Assembly: GCA_016165875.1 (NCBI GenBank)
Contig: JABBOT010000006.1
Coordinates: forward strand, 2,805,647 to 2,869,646
Direction: 5' to 3'
DNA from: Acanthopleura granulata
Lineage: Eukaryota > Mollusca > Polyplacophora > Chitonida > Chitonidae
DNA length: 64,000 nt
Shown here one piece after another: positions 11,958-23,465 of this stretch. Position 1 is the first letter of the stretch. Each line of letters begins with the position of its first letter. Below the pieces are notes generated by a model. It was not told where the DNA came from. It made no database searches and was given only the letters and a program-made list of their open reading frames with translations. A program made the translations under genes and the position numbers.

Positions 11958-14900
11958 TCAGCTAACGGTCACTGCCTTTGCTTTCTGTATCCATGTAAAA
12001 TATACAGAATCTCCTGTAAAGTTACCTTTTCTGTCCCGAAGCCAGGTGATAATTCCGTGTACCTGACACAGTACGCATAGTGTGACTCCCACGACACTCA
12101 GGACGGCCCCAGAGGTCCCGATACAGTCTGACAGTGAGAAATGAAACAGAAAGCTACCATACACTGACATGGTTAGAATTTCTCATCATCACCTGACGTG
12201 GTGCGGTGACTTTCTGTGTCCATGCCCCTCACAGACGTCAGGTGAGGACAGTGTTTATGAGATTGAATTGAAACCCTCATCAAAACAAATTGAAAACACC
12301 ATAATACTGAACCGATATGATGTAGGTTTTCACTTTCACCGGACATTTATGCAACACTAAAAATGTAGAAAACTTAAGGGAAAAGTATTTCCAGACAATA
12401 CCAGCCGTGATAAAAACCGGGCTTCACACATGGTGAAAACATACATATAGGCGTGTAGTATTCCGTTCGCATATAACGGTGAAATTCAAACATTGATGCT
12501 GACCCTGTCTGTCAGACTGTGATGAATCTTCAATACAGATCTGTGATTTACTGACTGTTACTGTTGGTTTCATCTGTTAGTTTGTAATGAATCCAAAATG
12601 CACATTTGTGATTACTTACTGTAACTGTTGGTTTCGTCTGTCAGAGTGTAATAAATCCACAATACAGTTGCCGCAATCAAGCACAGACCAATCCAACATA
12701 GCCGGAAATACGCCACACAAACATGTGACATGCGCCTTCTGCTGTTAATGTGTGGAGAGGGCGTGTCTGTTTTGACGCCATGGCCTGAGAGGCAAATAAG
12801 TAACAAACATTTACATTTGAAACCTGTAAAGTGAAATGGGGGGTGGGGGGAGGAGGGGCTCGAGATTGCTTACTTCCAACCTTCTCTGCGCCATGACATT
12901 ATGGTGTGTTCTCCACTATAAATAACACCGCTCTTGTATTGTGTATAATGGTCAAGGTTTTAGAATTACAATAAACCTCGATAGACACACACTAGACATA
13001 TAATCTTTATTTTCAAGCTCCATCACAATGTAGGTGAAACCTATTGTCAGAAGCCTTCCCGCTTGCTATTTACGATAATCTGGGGGGACAACTGTTCATA
13101 AGATTTGTTTACTCTTCGTTGACCGTATAATTAAAGAACCTTGAAAGTCCCATTTCCTAATCAAGCCTGCCACGTAAAATGAACGCTGATTAAGAGGGGA
13201 CAACTCTTTGTAACATGTGACATTTCTTTGGTTCCCGTCAGCGGCCTCACCTTGAAAACCCGTGTGATCCGAAAGAAACACTAACAGCACTCCAAGCACA
13301 ACAGTCACGGTGTCCAGGGCGGCCAAGGCCAGAGACACAGAACGGCCTCTCCAGTCTGAAAATAAACTTCTCAACTGTACCTCCTACTTGACACAAACAT
13401 TTTATGTAAAATGTGCGGTTCTTAACAGAGTATATGTATATATGTAGGGCCTATCACACAAACTGTATGTTTTACATGAATTGATTGAATTGGTGTTTAA
13501 CGTTTAATCCTATCTTTTAACTTGGACCAATCACTACACGAAACCCTGTACCCTATCTACACATATCACATAATAAAGACAATCAATTTTTTGAAATGTA
13601 AAATACTGGAAACACATGGCCCATCCGCCTCTAATACACACTCTTCTAAGTAACAGCGTATTGAACTAAAGATATGAATATATGTCATTATGATTACATA
13701 ATTCTGGTATTGTTTCGTCAGTGCCAAAAAAATCGTATTTAACTGCTGGTGGTTGAAGGTGATGAAATCTAAGTGGCCAACCTAATCAGGTTATTGTCAA
13801 TCATAATGAATAAAGTTTATTATACCAATGTGACTTTTTTGCCTCACGCTCACGTTCAAGAACACGTGACCAGCAGCGATTGGTGGAATGTCGATGGTGA
13901 TCAGCCCTTCACAACTGTAGTTGCCGGCATCATTGGGATCAGGGGAGATAATCACTAGTCCGGCTTGTCCCTCGCGATCTACTCGACCCGTGTAGTTTGA
14001 GTTGACCAGCAATTTACCCGCCGTGTTTACACTGAACACTCTCTGGCCAATCCCTGGCTCTCCCTTGTACCACGTGATTTGAGGGCTGTCGCGAGAATCT
14101 GTTTTGATGTAACATGGTAAAGTCACATTCTGTCCTTTCTCTGTGTCTACAGTTAAGTATGAAGGGGAGATGGACAGAGCAGTTGTACCTGCAAAAAATC
14201 CAAGGAAAATTTATTCTTCATATTTATTTTGGTCTTCCCTTTCACTCTTTTGGAGATGTTGTAAATCTTATAGACTTATAAAGAGTTGGCTACACAGTAG
14301 GTAATTTGGTGATTGCCTCTTGGAGCAAATGATCCTTGCATATTTTAGGACCCCAGTAACTACGGGGCACAGGGAACCTCTGTGGCCGCGGGGGAGGGGG
14401 AAAGGGGGTATCTCGCCAGCGCGGCTTCATGACTCCGTGCTTCTCGCCAGTGCGGTCGCTGTGAGTTCAAGTCCAGCTCATGCTGGCTTGCTCTCCAGCT
14501 GCACGTGGGAAGGTCCACCAGCAACCTACGGATGGTCGTGGGTTTCCCTCGGGCTCTGCCCGGTTTCCTCCCACCGTAATGCTGTCCGCCGTCGTATAAG
14601 TGAAATATTTTTGAGTATGGCGTAAAACACCAACCAAATAAATAAATAACTACGTGGCATGCACCGGGTGCAGGTTCAATTCCCGTCTTAGGAAATTTGT
14701 AAATTTCACCGTCTTCACGTACGGTTGGTATAGCCTTGGTTACAGTTGCTTGTCGTTAGCGCTTGTGCAATCTGTTATAACGCCCGCTTAAGACTACTTG
14801 TTTTCCAATATTATAGTACATATGTCACATGTGGGAAAATGAATCAGTTTGACTAATTTGCCATGATCTTGGCGAGTCCGATTATCTCCATCCATAAAGC

Positions 14901-17398
14901 CGGGCCGCCATCGTGTAAATGAACAGCTCTTGAATATGGCGTTTAACAACAGTCAACCAATCAATCAATCACTCTCATGCTTCCGGTTGTCTCTATATTA
15001 TTATTATATATGTATATGTAAAATATATTCTACGTGAATATATATGTAGCACAACATCTGTATCTGTATTTCATGTGGAAACACAACACTTACAGCATGT
15101 TCAGTGCTTCATTATGGTCCAAAAAGTCCACCGTAGCACCTCAGTCTTTATTTCCGCTTTAATCAATGTCAAAAAAGGTCCAAAAAATAATGAAGACCTT
15201 ATTTGGAGTCTGCAGAAAACTGCCTTCATATGATGCGTACTTTCTGAAAAATGTGGTCTGTTTTTTTCAGAAACCATGGTCACCTCGTTGGTATGTCTCC
15301 ATTAATGGCCTAAATCTGTTCTATCTCTATCTATTTAGTCCGTTTTGTCACATAATAACTCCGTACTGGTATTTATGGGTGATTATCTTTGTGTGTCATT
15401 CAGTGACGAATCTATCGCGGTTTGATTACACTGTATGTTTCATATATGACGAGGAAACAGCTGACGATATTTTGTTGTCATGGTTTGACAATTAGAAATG
15501 TTTTGATAGCTTTCCTCTTCCCGGTTTAGTCATGTCGTTACTCTGTGGTAAAGTTATTTCTGTACAATACATTGGTGAGCATTTCCGTGACCGTAATTTT
15601 CCAAAACATATTATACAGTTGTTTTTCTATTTCAATGGTGCTTATGCATACCCAACGCTATAGAAACTGACTCCCCATATGTGAGAAGAACTGCCATCAA
15701 CCTGCGGATGGTCGTGGGTTTTCCCAGGGCTCTGTCCGGTTTCTTTCAGCCATAATGTTGGTTGTCGTGGTATAAGTGAGATATTTTTAGTACGGCGCAA
15801 AATACCATTCAAATAAATAAACATAAATGCGCACGTTATAATACAGGTCACTGTTGGTACAGTTGTACAATTATCTGTATGCAATAAGTATAAAACTTAT
15901 TATTCCCATCCGTATTAAGGGAAGGGTTACCTCTTTCCCCCCATTATGCACCCAGACGGGCAGCATCCTGGGGTGACGACCTCTGTCAAAAAAATTAAAA
16001 GAATGACGCTATACATACAGCTTTAAGACCTTTGAAATTGAAAAGTACATATACAATGTATATATACATTTCAGGCCTTTGGGCTGAATGACCAGAGTCA
16101 GAGAAATAAGCTAGAGAAACTCTCAGAATTACAGACCACCCGCCCTTACAACAGCAAAATCTCCAAAGAAAGGTATAAAGTGGTCGCTGGGTAGGGCAAG
16201 AGGTGTCGCCGCGGATAGGACGGAGGGGTGCCGCCTAGTCGGCCCGTGGGCTCTCGTCGATGGGCAGGGATATCAGTTCAGCTATGTCATTTTGAAGTAG
16301 GGCCCGGTTTTCTTTTATAATTTTAGTTAACAGAATCACCTTTTGACCAATAGTTCTCTGGCTATCGGAAATCGCAGGGCTTCGGGGGCCTAGGCGGCAG
16401 CCCCGAGATCTTCGCCCACTGGGCTGGAATACATATTGTAGTCCGACTGCTTCATTGCCTCTTCCCCCTTCTCCCTCGCACCCTTATGTGACGTTCCACC
16501 GCCCCCGAACATTTTATCTTACAGCCAGCAGTGTTTAAGATTCAAATAAGGCTCGTTTAGTTGCTAAAAAGTGACCAGGATTCGTCACCAACCGTCTGGG
16601 GTCTCCCGGCTTCCCACACCTAGGCGGCCACTTTGCCTTCGCCTTTTCGACTAAGATAATCCCTCCCCTCTACAAAATTCTTGGCGACGCCTATGAGATC
16701 TTATCTCGTGCCCCGGCAAAATTACTGATAGACTCATTATATTATATTACTCATTATATTTATATAATATACATTCATGTGAAATACATAACCTCGCCAC
16801 ATTACCTAATTGCACATGTCAGAAGGAGTGGCCATTAATACAAAAACTGTGATTAAACTCTGACGCCGTGTGCTGGCTGAAGTGCAAATAGATGAAATGA
16901 CGGAGCTCGATATTTGATTGGCGCTGCTTATATGACCAGCGTCCTTACAATTAGGCCACCGTGTACTTTGTGTATAGGCCACAGTAAAGTACATTACACC
17001 TATTACTTCGCAAGCAATGGCATGGTAATGACGGGATCTTTCATACCTGGACCCAGTAATTATGGATTGGTTTTCACATTGTACCACGCGGAATACAGGT
17101 AATAGATTTTACAAAGATTAATCTACCTATTCAAGCCTGGTAACGTTCAGCTTGTGAATCATTAAGCTACATGTCGTATGTTACGGCAAACTATCAAGCT
17201 ACTTTATACATGTACGGTGGTTAAAGCCGTCCAGTGATTGTAGTGATTAGATAATGACCTAGAAATTTATGTTAATCAGGTCATAGCCGGCAAACCACCA
17301 TTACCAAGGGAAGAACGGTACATTTATACATAGTAGGCCTACTCACCTATCAGGCACTGGCACACACTGAAACATATCAACAATCTCGGGTACACCAT
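11958..17398 (-). CDS. Ig V-like protein with three hydrophobic segments (copy A)
   Basis: Five exons, all joined in phase 1, give about 284 residues. Exons: 17398-17347, signal peptide starting MVYPRLLICFSVCQCLI; 14188-13826, Ig domain with VTLPC, ITWYK and DAGNYSC (Cys pair, core Trp, D-x-G-x-Y-x-C) and N-glycosylation sites NVT, NYT and NYS; 13355-13251, helix LALAALDTVTVVLGVLLVFL; 12784-12620, helix near RLCWIGLCLIAATVLWIYY; 12127-11958, helix GAVLSVVGVTLCVLC and a short basic tail ending in TGA. A cell-surface receptor or adhesion protein is inferred. One IgV domain plus several membrane passes resembles CD47 in layout only. The Ig-exon donor (GTATAA at 13825) is weak; GTGAGC some 22 bases upstream would break phase. 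The membrane exons could instead be alternatives. Family not identified. Confidence 0.62.
12480..12690 (-). repeat. Three-copy tandem repeat of an exon end with its 5' splice site (copy A)
   Basis: On the minus strand the 3' end of the second membrane exon (TTACACTCTGACAGACGAAA, then CCAACAGTTACA followed by GTAAGT) is repeated downstream in the intron about every 62 bases. The next copy has ACAGATGAAACCAACAGTAACAG followed by TCAGTAAAT; the third is partial (TCACAGTCTGACAGAC). Confidence 0.8.
14360..14652 (+). mobile_element. Family-1 SINE in the intron after the signal exon of copy A
   Basis: The head is partly replaced by a G-rich stretch. The body (GGTTTCCTCCCACCGTAATG, then CGTCGTATAAGTGAAATATT) and AAATAAATAA tail are clear. 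The paralogous insertion is at 20970-21255, so it predates the duplication. Confidence 0.85.
14880..14975 (+). mobile_element. SINE 3' fragment
   Basis: CCGGGCCGCCATCGTGTAAATG, CTTGAATATGGCGTTTAAC and a CAATCAATCAATC tail form a diverged family-1 end. Shared with unit B at 21480-21577. Confidence 0.65.
14976..15639. other. Intronic stretch shared by the two units
   Basis: No supported feature. A 109-codon plus-strand frame (15166-15495) is cut by a stop after 70 codons in unit B (21778-21990), so it is not treated as a gene. Confidence 0.5.
15640..15830 (+). mobile_element. Family-1 SINE, 5' truncated
   Basis: GACTCCCCATATGTGAGAAG through CAACCTGCGGATGGTCGTGG to ACCATTCAAATAAATAAAC. The paralogous copy is at 22262-22430. 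Confidence 0.8.
15831..17346. other. Intron 1 of the copy-A Ig gene
   Basis: No exon could be supported. Unit A holds about 350 bases around 16370-16700 (GC-rich, with CTAGGCGGC words) that are absent from unit B, so one copy gained or lost a segment here. Confidence 0.5.
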
Positions 17399-17865
17399 TC
17401 CGAAAACTCAAAAGTCTTGCAAATTGCCAGTTTACACCGGTATATATGTAAAATCACAAGGAAACACATGATGGATGAAATCATCATGAAATACCGATGC
17501 CCACGGACGTGTTAATAATAGCTATCTGACTCAGCTGGCGGTAAGTGTGATATCATTTACACATTACACAATGCATAGCGCCCACAACAGGTTCACGTGC
17601 TCACAGTCGCATATAAAGACTTAGCATCAGCAGAGTGCCCCAGTGATGCATGAAATCATCGTGTATACTGTAGGGAGGGCATATCTATATACAACAACTT
17701 ATGGGCAAATGTTTATGTACATTTATAAACTTGATGGTTCAAACAGCTATCCGTATAAAATCTTTAACAATGTATAGGCCTACATTGTTAGGCTTCAAAA
17801 ATAAAATTTACGACGTTCATTTTGTAACTTATAAGTGACGGACCTCTCTTTTTCTCTTCATGGTG

Positions 17866-18125
17866 GACTCCGTGGATCAGTTGTTTAGGGCACTAGCACA
17901 GCTTAATGACCCAGGAGTCTCCCACCAATGAGGTCGCTGTGAGTTCAAGTCCAGCTCATGCTGGCTTCCTCTCCGGCCGCACGTGAGAAGGTCCACCAGC
18001 AACTTGCGGATGGTCGTGGGTTTCCCTCTCCGCCCGGTTTCCTCCCACCATAATGCTGGCCGCTGTCGTACAAGTGAAATATTCTTCAGTACGGCGTAAA
18101 ACACCAATCAAATAAATAAATAACT
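17866..18125 (+). mobile_element. Family-1 SINE at the junction of the two tandem units
   Basis: Head ACTCCGTGGATCAGTTGTTT through the AAATAAATAA tail. It is followed by CTACGAGGCATACACC, which also follows the different SINE at 21.25 kb, and then directly by the start of unit B. Confidence 0.85.
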
Positions 18126-18689
18126 ACGAGGCATACACCTTGCGGCCACAGTACCCTGCACCTTTTCAAACAGTATATACCGCACAATTCAGCTAACGGT
18201 CACTGTCTCTGCTTTCTGTATCCATGTAAAATATATAGAATCTCCAGTAACGTTACCTTTTCTGTCCCGAAGCCAGGTGATAATTCCGTGTACCTGACAC
18301 AGGACGCAAAGTGTGACCCCCACGACACTCAGGACGACCCCAGAGGTCCCGATGCAGTCTGACAGTGAGAAATAAAACAGAAAGTTACCATACACTGACA
18401 TGGTTAGAATTTCTCATCAACACCTGACGTGGTGCCGTGACTTTCTGTGTCCACGCCTCTCACAGACGTCAGGTGAGCACAGTGTTTATGAGACTGAACT
18501 GAAACCCTCATCAAAACAAATTGAAAACACCATAATACTGAACCGATATGATGTAGGTTTTTACTTTCACCGGACATTTATGCAACACTAATAATGTAGA
18601 ATAGGTAAGGTGAAAATGTCCCAGAAAACACCTCCCGTGATAAAAACCGGGCTAACTTGACTAACAGTAGTAGGTAATATAGTTTGATT

Positions 18690-18945
18690 AACTGATTGAT
18701 TGATTGATTGATTTACTTTTTTGATTGCTGTTTTCCACCGTAATCAAGAATATTTCACTTATACGCCAGTCTTATGATGAGAGGAAACCGGCCAGGACCC
18801 GGGAAAACCCACGATCATCGGCAGGTTGGCCATCCTATAGGTACACCCGGAGATGCAACCAGCGGAACCTGAGCTTGAACTCACAGCCATCGCATTGGTA
18901 ACAGGCACCTTGGTCATTATGCTGCGCTAGCACGCTACCTCCCCC
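18690..18945 (-). mobile_element. Family-1 SINE specific to unit B
   Basis: GATTGATTGATTTAC tail, TAATCAAGAATATTTCACTT body and GAACTCACAGCCATCGCATT head region, read in reverse. No counterpart lies at the equivalent place (about 12430) in unit A, so it inserted after duplication or was lost from A. Confidence 0.8.
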
Positions 18946-19079
18946 CCCCCCACCACTCGATCAAGGAGGCCCCTATTTGTTTTCGAGTTTCATTTGTCAA
19001 AGGCATACATACACACACATGGTGAAAACATACATATAGGCGTGTAGTATTCCGTTCGCATATAACGGTGAAATTCAAA

Positions 19080-19275
19080 CATTGATGCTTACCCTGTCTG
19101 TCAGACTGTAATGAATCTACAATACAGATTTGTGATTTACTTACAGTTACTGTTGGTTTCATCTGTTAGTTTGTAATGAATCCAAAATGCACATTTGTGA
19201 TTATTTACTGTAACTGTTGGTTTCGTCTGTCAGAGTGTAATAAATCGACAACACAGTTTCCGCAGTCAAGCACAG
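19080..19275 (-). repeat. Three-copy exon-end/5' splice site repeat (copy B)
   Basis: The same three-unit structure as at 12480-12690, so the local triplication predates the 6.2-kb duplication. The donor here is the weaker GTAAAT (19208-19203). Confidence 0.78.
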
Positions 19276-20969
19276 ACCAATCCAACATGGCCGGAAATAC
19301 GCCACACAAACATGTGACATGCGCCTTCTGATGTTAATGTGTGGAGAGCGCATGTCTGTTTTGACGCCATGACCTGAGGCAAATAAGCAACAAACATTTA
19401 TATTTGAAACCTGTAAAGTGAAATGGGGGGTGGGGGGAGGAGGGGCTCGAGATTGCTTACTTCCAACTTTCTCTGCGTCATGGCCTTACGGTGTGTTCTC
19501 CACTATAAACAACATTGCTCTTGTATAGTACACAATGATCAAGGTTTTAAATTTACAATAAACCTCGACAGACACACACTAGACATATAATCTTTATTTT
19601 CAAGCTCCACTACAATGTAGGTGAAACCTATTGTCAGAAGCGTTATCGCTTGCTATTTACGATAATCTGGGGGACAACTGTTTATAAGATTTGTTTACTT
19701 CTCGTTGGCCGTATCATTAAAGAACCTTGAAAGTCCCATATCATAATCAAGCCTGCCACGAAAAATGAACGCTGATTAAGAGAGGACAACTCTTTGTAAC
19801 ATGTGACATTTCTTTGGTTCCCGTCAGCGGCCTCACCTTGAAAACCCGTGTGATCCGAAAAAAACACTAACAGCACTCCAAGCACAACAGTCACGGTGTC
19901 CAGGGCGGCCAAGGCCAGAGACACAGAACGGCCTCTTTAATCTGAAAATAAACTTCTCAACTGTACCTCCCATTTGACACAAACATTTTATGCAAATGTA
20001 TGGTTCTTAACGGCGTATTATGTATTTATTTACGACGTAAAGAACTTCACGTAGGGCCTACCACACAAACTGTATGTTTTACATGAATTGATTGAATTGG
20101 TGTTTAACGTTTAATCCTATCTTTTAACGTGGACCAATCACTACACGAAACCCTATATCCTGTCTACACATATCACATAATAAAGACAATCAATTTTTTG
20201 AAATGTAAAACACTGGAAACATATAGCAAATCCGCCTCTAATACACACTCTTCTAAGTCACAGCGTACTGAACTAAAGATATGAATATATGTTGTTATTA
20301 TTATTACATAATTCTGGTATTGTTTCGTCAGTGCCAAAAATATCGAACTTAACTGTTGGTGGTTGGTCGTGTTGAAATCTAAGTGGCCAACCTAATCAGG
20401 TTAAGTTTACGGCACCAATATGAATTTTTTACCCCATGCCCACGTGCAAGAACACGTGACCTGCAGCGATTGGTGGAATGTCGATGGTGATCAGCTCTTC
20501 ACAACTGTAGTTGCCGGCATCATTGGGATCAGGGGAGATAATCACTAGTCCGGCTTGTCCCTCCCGATCTACCCGACCCGTGTAGTTTAAGTTGACCAGC
20601 AATTTACCCGCCGTGTTTACACTGAACACTCTCTGACCAATCCCTGGCTCTCCCTTGTACCACGTGATTTGAGGGCTGTCGGGACAATCTGTTTTGATGT
20701 AACATGGTAAGGTCACATTCTGTCCTTTCTCTGTGTCTACAGTTGAGTATGAAGGAGAGATGGACAGAGCAGTTGTCCCTGCAAAAAATTCAAGGAAAAT
20801 TTATCATTTCTTATTTATTCTTCATATTTATTTTGGTCTTCCCTTTCACTCTTTTGGAGATGTTGTAAAGCTGATAGACTTATAAAGAGTTGCCTACACA
20901 GTAGGTAATTTGGTGATTGCCTCTTGGAGCAAATGATCCTTGTATATTTTAGGACCCCAGTAACTACGA

Positions 20970-21255
20970 GGCACAGGGAACCTCTGTGGCCGCGGGGGAG
21001 GGGGAAAGGGGTATCTCGCCAGCGCGGCTTCATGACTTCGTGCTTCTCACCTATTCGGTCGCTGTGAGTTCATGTCCAACTCATGCTGGCTTGCTCACCA
21101 GCCGCACGTGGGAAGTCCGCCCGCAACCTACGGATGGTCGTGGGCTTCCCTCGGGCTCTGCCCGGTTTCCTCCCACCATAATGCTGGCCGCCATCGTATA
21201 AGTGAAATATTTTTGAGTATGGCGTAAAACACCAACCAAATAAATAAATAACTAC
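20970..21255 (+). mobile_element. Family-1 SINE, paralogue of 14360-14652
   Basis: Same head and flanks as the unit A copy. Followed by CTACGAGGCATACACCAGG, which shares CTACGAGGCATACACC with the unit junction at 18.13 kb. Confidence 0.85.
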
Positions 21256-21479
21256 GAGGCATACACCAGGTGCAGGTACAATTCCCGTCTGAGGTAATTT
21301 GTAAATTTCTCGGTCTTCACGTACGGTTGGCATAGCCTTGGTTACAGTTGCCGGTCGTCAGCGCTTGAGTGACCGCTTGTGCCGTCTGTTATAACGTCCG
21401 CTTAAGACCAGTTGTCTTCCAGTAATATAGTACACATGTCACGTGTAGGAAAATGAATCAGTTTGACTAATTTGCCATG

Positions 21480-21577
21480 GCCTTGGCGACTCCGATTATC
21501 TCCATCCATAAAGCCGGGCCGCCATCGTGTAAATGAACAGGTCTTGAATATGGCGTTAAACAAAAGTCAACCAATCA
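21480..21577 (+). mobile_element. SINE 3' fragment, paralogue of 14880-14975
   Basis: CCGGGCCGCCATCGTGTAAATG and a CAATCAATAAATC tail. Confidence 0.65.
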
Positions 21578-22261
21578 ATAAATCACACTCATGCTTCCGG
21601 TAGTCCCTATATTACTATTATATATATATGTAAAATATATTCTACGTGAATATATATGTAGCACAACATCTGTATCCGTATTTCATGTGGAAACACAACA
21701 GTTACAGCATGTTCAATGCTTCAGTATGGTCCAAAAAGTCCACCGTAACACCTCAATCTTTATTTCCGCTGTAATCGATGTCAAAAAAGGTCCAAAAAAT
21801 AATGAAGACCTTATTTGGAGTCAGCAGAAAACTGCCTTCATATGATGCATACTTTCTGAAAAATGTGGTCTGTTTTTTACAGAAACCATTGTCACCTCGT
21901 TGGCATGTCTCCATTAATGGCCTAAATCTGTTCTATCTCTATTTATATAGTCCGTTTTGTCACATAATGACTCCGTACTGGTATTTATGAGTGATTATCT
22001 TTGTGTGTCATTCAGTGACGAATCTATCGCGGTTTGATTACACTGTATGTTTCATTTATGACGAGAAAACAGCTGACGACATTTTGCTGTCATGGTTTGA
22101 CAATTAGAAATGTTTTGATAGCTTTCCTCTTCCTGGTTTAGTCATGTCGTAAAGATATTTCTGTACAATATATTGGCGAGCATTTCCGTGACCGTAATTT
22201 TCCAAAACATATTATACAGTTGTTATTCTATTTCAGTGGTGCTTATGCATACCCAACGCTA

Positions 22262-22430
22262 TAGAGACTGGCTCCCCGGCCATATGTGGGAAGATCTGTC
22301 ATCAACCTGCGGATGGTCGTGGGTTTTCCCAGAGCTCTGTCCGGTTTCTTTCAACCATAATGCTGGTTGTCGTGGTATAAGTGAGATATTTTTAGTACGG
22401 CGCAAAAAAACATTCAAATAAATAAAAATA
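22262..22430 (+). mobile_element. Family-1 SINE, 5' truncated, paralogue of 15640-15830
   Basis: CAACCTGCGGATGGTCGTGG through GTGGTATAAGTGAGATATTT and an AAATAAATAAAAATAAATG tail. Confidence 0.8.
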
Positions 22431-23297
22431 AATGCACACGTAATAATACAGGTCACTGTTGGTACAGTTGTACAATTATCTGCATGCAATAAGTATAAAA
22501 CTTATTTTTCCCATCCGCATTAAGGGAAGGGTTACCTCTTCCCCCCCCCCCCCCATTTTGGACCCAGACGGGTAGCACTCTGGGGTGAAGACCTAAGATC
22601 TGTTCAAAAAATAAAAAGAATAACGCTATACATACAGCTTTAAGACCTTTGAAATTGAAAAGTACATATACAATGTATATATACATTTCAGGCCTTTGGG
22701 CTGAATGACCAGAGTCAGAGAAATAAGCTAGAGAAACTCGGAATTACAGACCACCCACCCTTACAACAGCAAAATCTCCATATAAAGGTATAATGTGGTT
22801 GCACGGTAGGGCCAGAGGTGTCGCCGGGGGATAGGACGGAGGGGTGTCGCCTAGGCGGCCCGTGGATCCTCGCCGAACGGCGGGGATATCAGTTCAGCTA
22901 TGTCATTTTGAAGTAGGGCCGGGTTTTCTTTTATAACTTTAGTTAAGAGAATCACCTTTTTAAAAATAGTTCTCTGGCAAAATTACTGACAGACTCTTTA
23001 TATAATATACATTCATGTGAAAATAATAGCCTCGCTACATTACCTATTTGCACAAGCGCTCTCCCCTTTCTCGGATACCAGAAGGCATTGGTCATTAACA
23101 CAAAAACTGAGATTAAAAACTCTAACGCAATCTGCTGGCTGAAATGCAAACAGATGAAATGACGGGGCTCGATATTTGGTTGGCTGTGCTTATGTGACCA
23201 GCGTCCTTACAATTAGGCCACAGTTTAGCACATTATACATGCACCTATTACTTCGTACATAGTAGCATGCTAATGTCGGGATCTTTCATACCTGGAC

Positions 23298-23465
23298 CCT
23301 CTCCGGCCGTAAGTGGGAAGGTCTACTAGCAACCTGCGCATGGTCGTGGGTTTCCCCCGGGCTCTGCCCGGTTTCCTGCCACCATAATGCTGGCCGCCGT
23401 CGTATAAGTGAAATATTCTTGAGTACGACGTGAAACATCAATCAAATAAATAAATAAATAAACTA
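23298..23465 (+). mobile_element. 5'-truncated SINE specific to unit B
   Basis: It starts CTCTCCGGCCGTAAGTGGGA and ends in an AAATAAATAAATAAAC tail. Unit A has an uninterrupted site (TGGACCCAGTAATTATGG near 17050), so this insertion post-dates the duplication. Confidence 0.85.

Larger units (their letters stand above)
11908..18130. repeat. Unit A of a 6.2-kb tandem segmental duplication
   Basis: It starts ACCTTGCGGCCACAGTACCC and is collinear with 18131-24595, SINEs included. Differences are substitutions, small indels and a few unit-specific insertions. The left edge of both units and the right edge of unit B lie at or near a family-1 SINE. Confidence 0.93.

Noticed and set aside
15166..15495. 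109-codon plus-strand frame conserved between duplicate units
   Set aside because: The unit B copy has a stop after 70 codons and no domain is recognisable; similarity is explained by the duplication.
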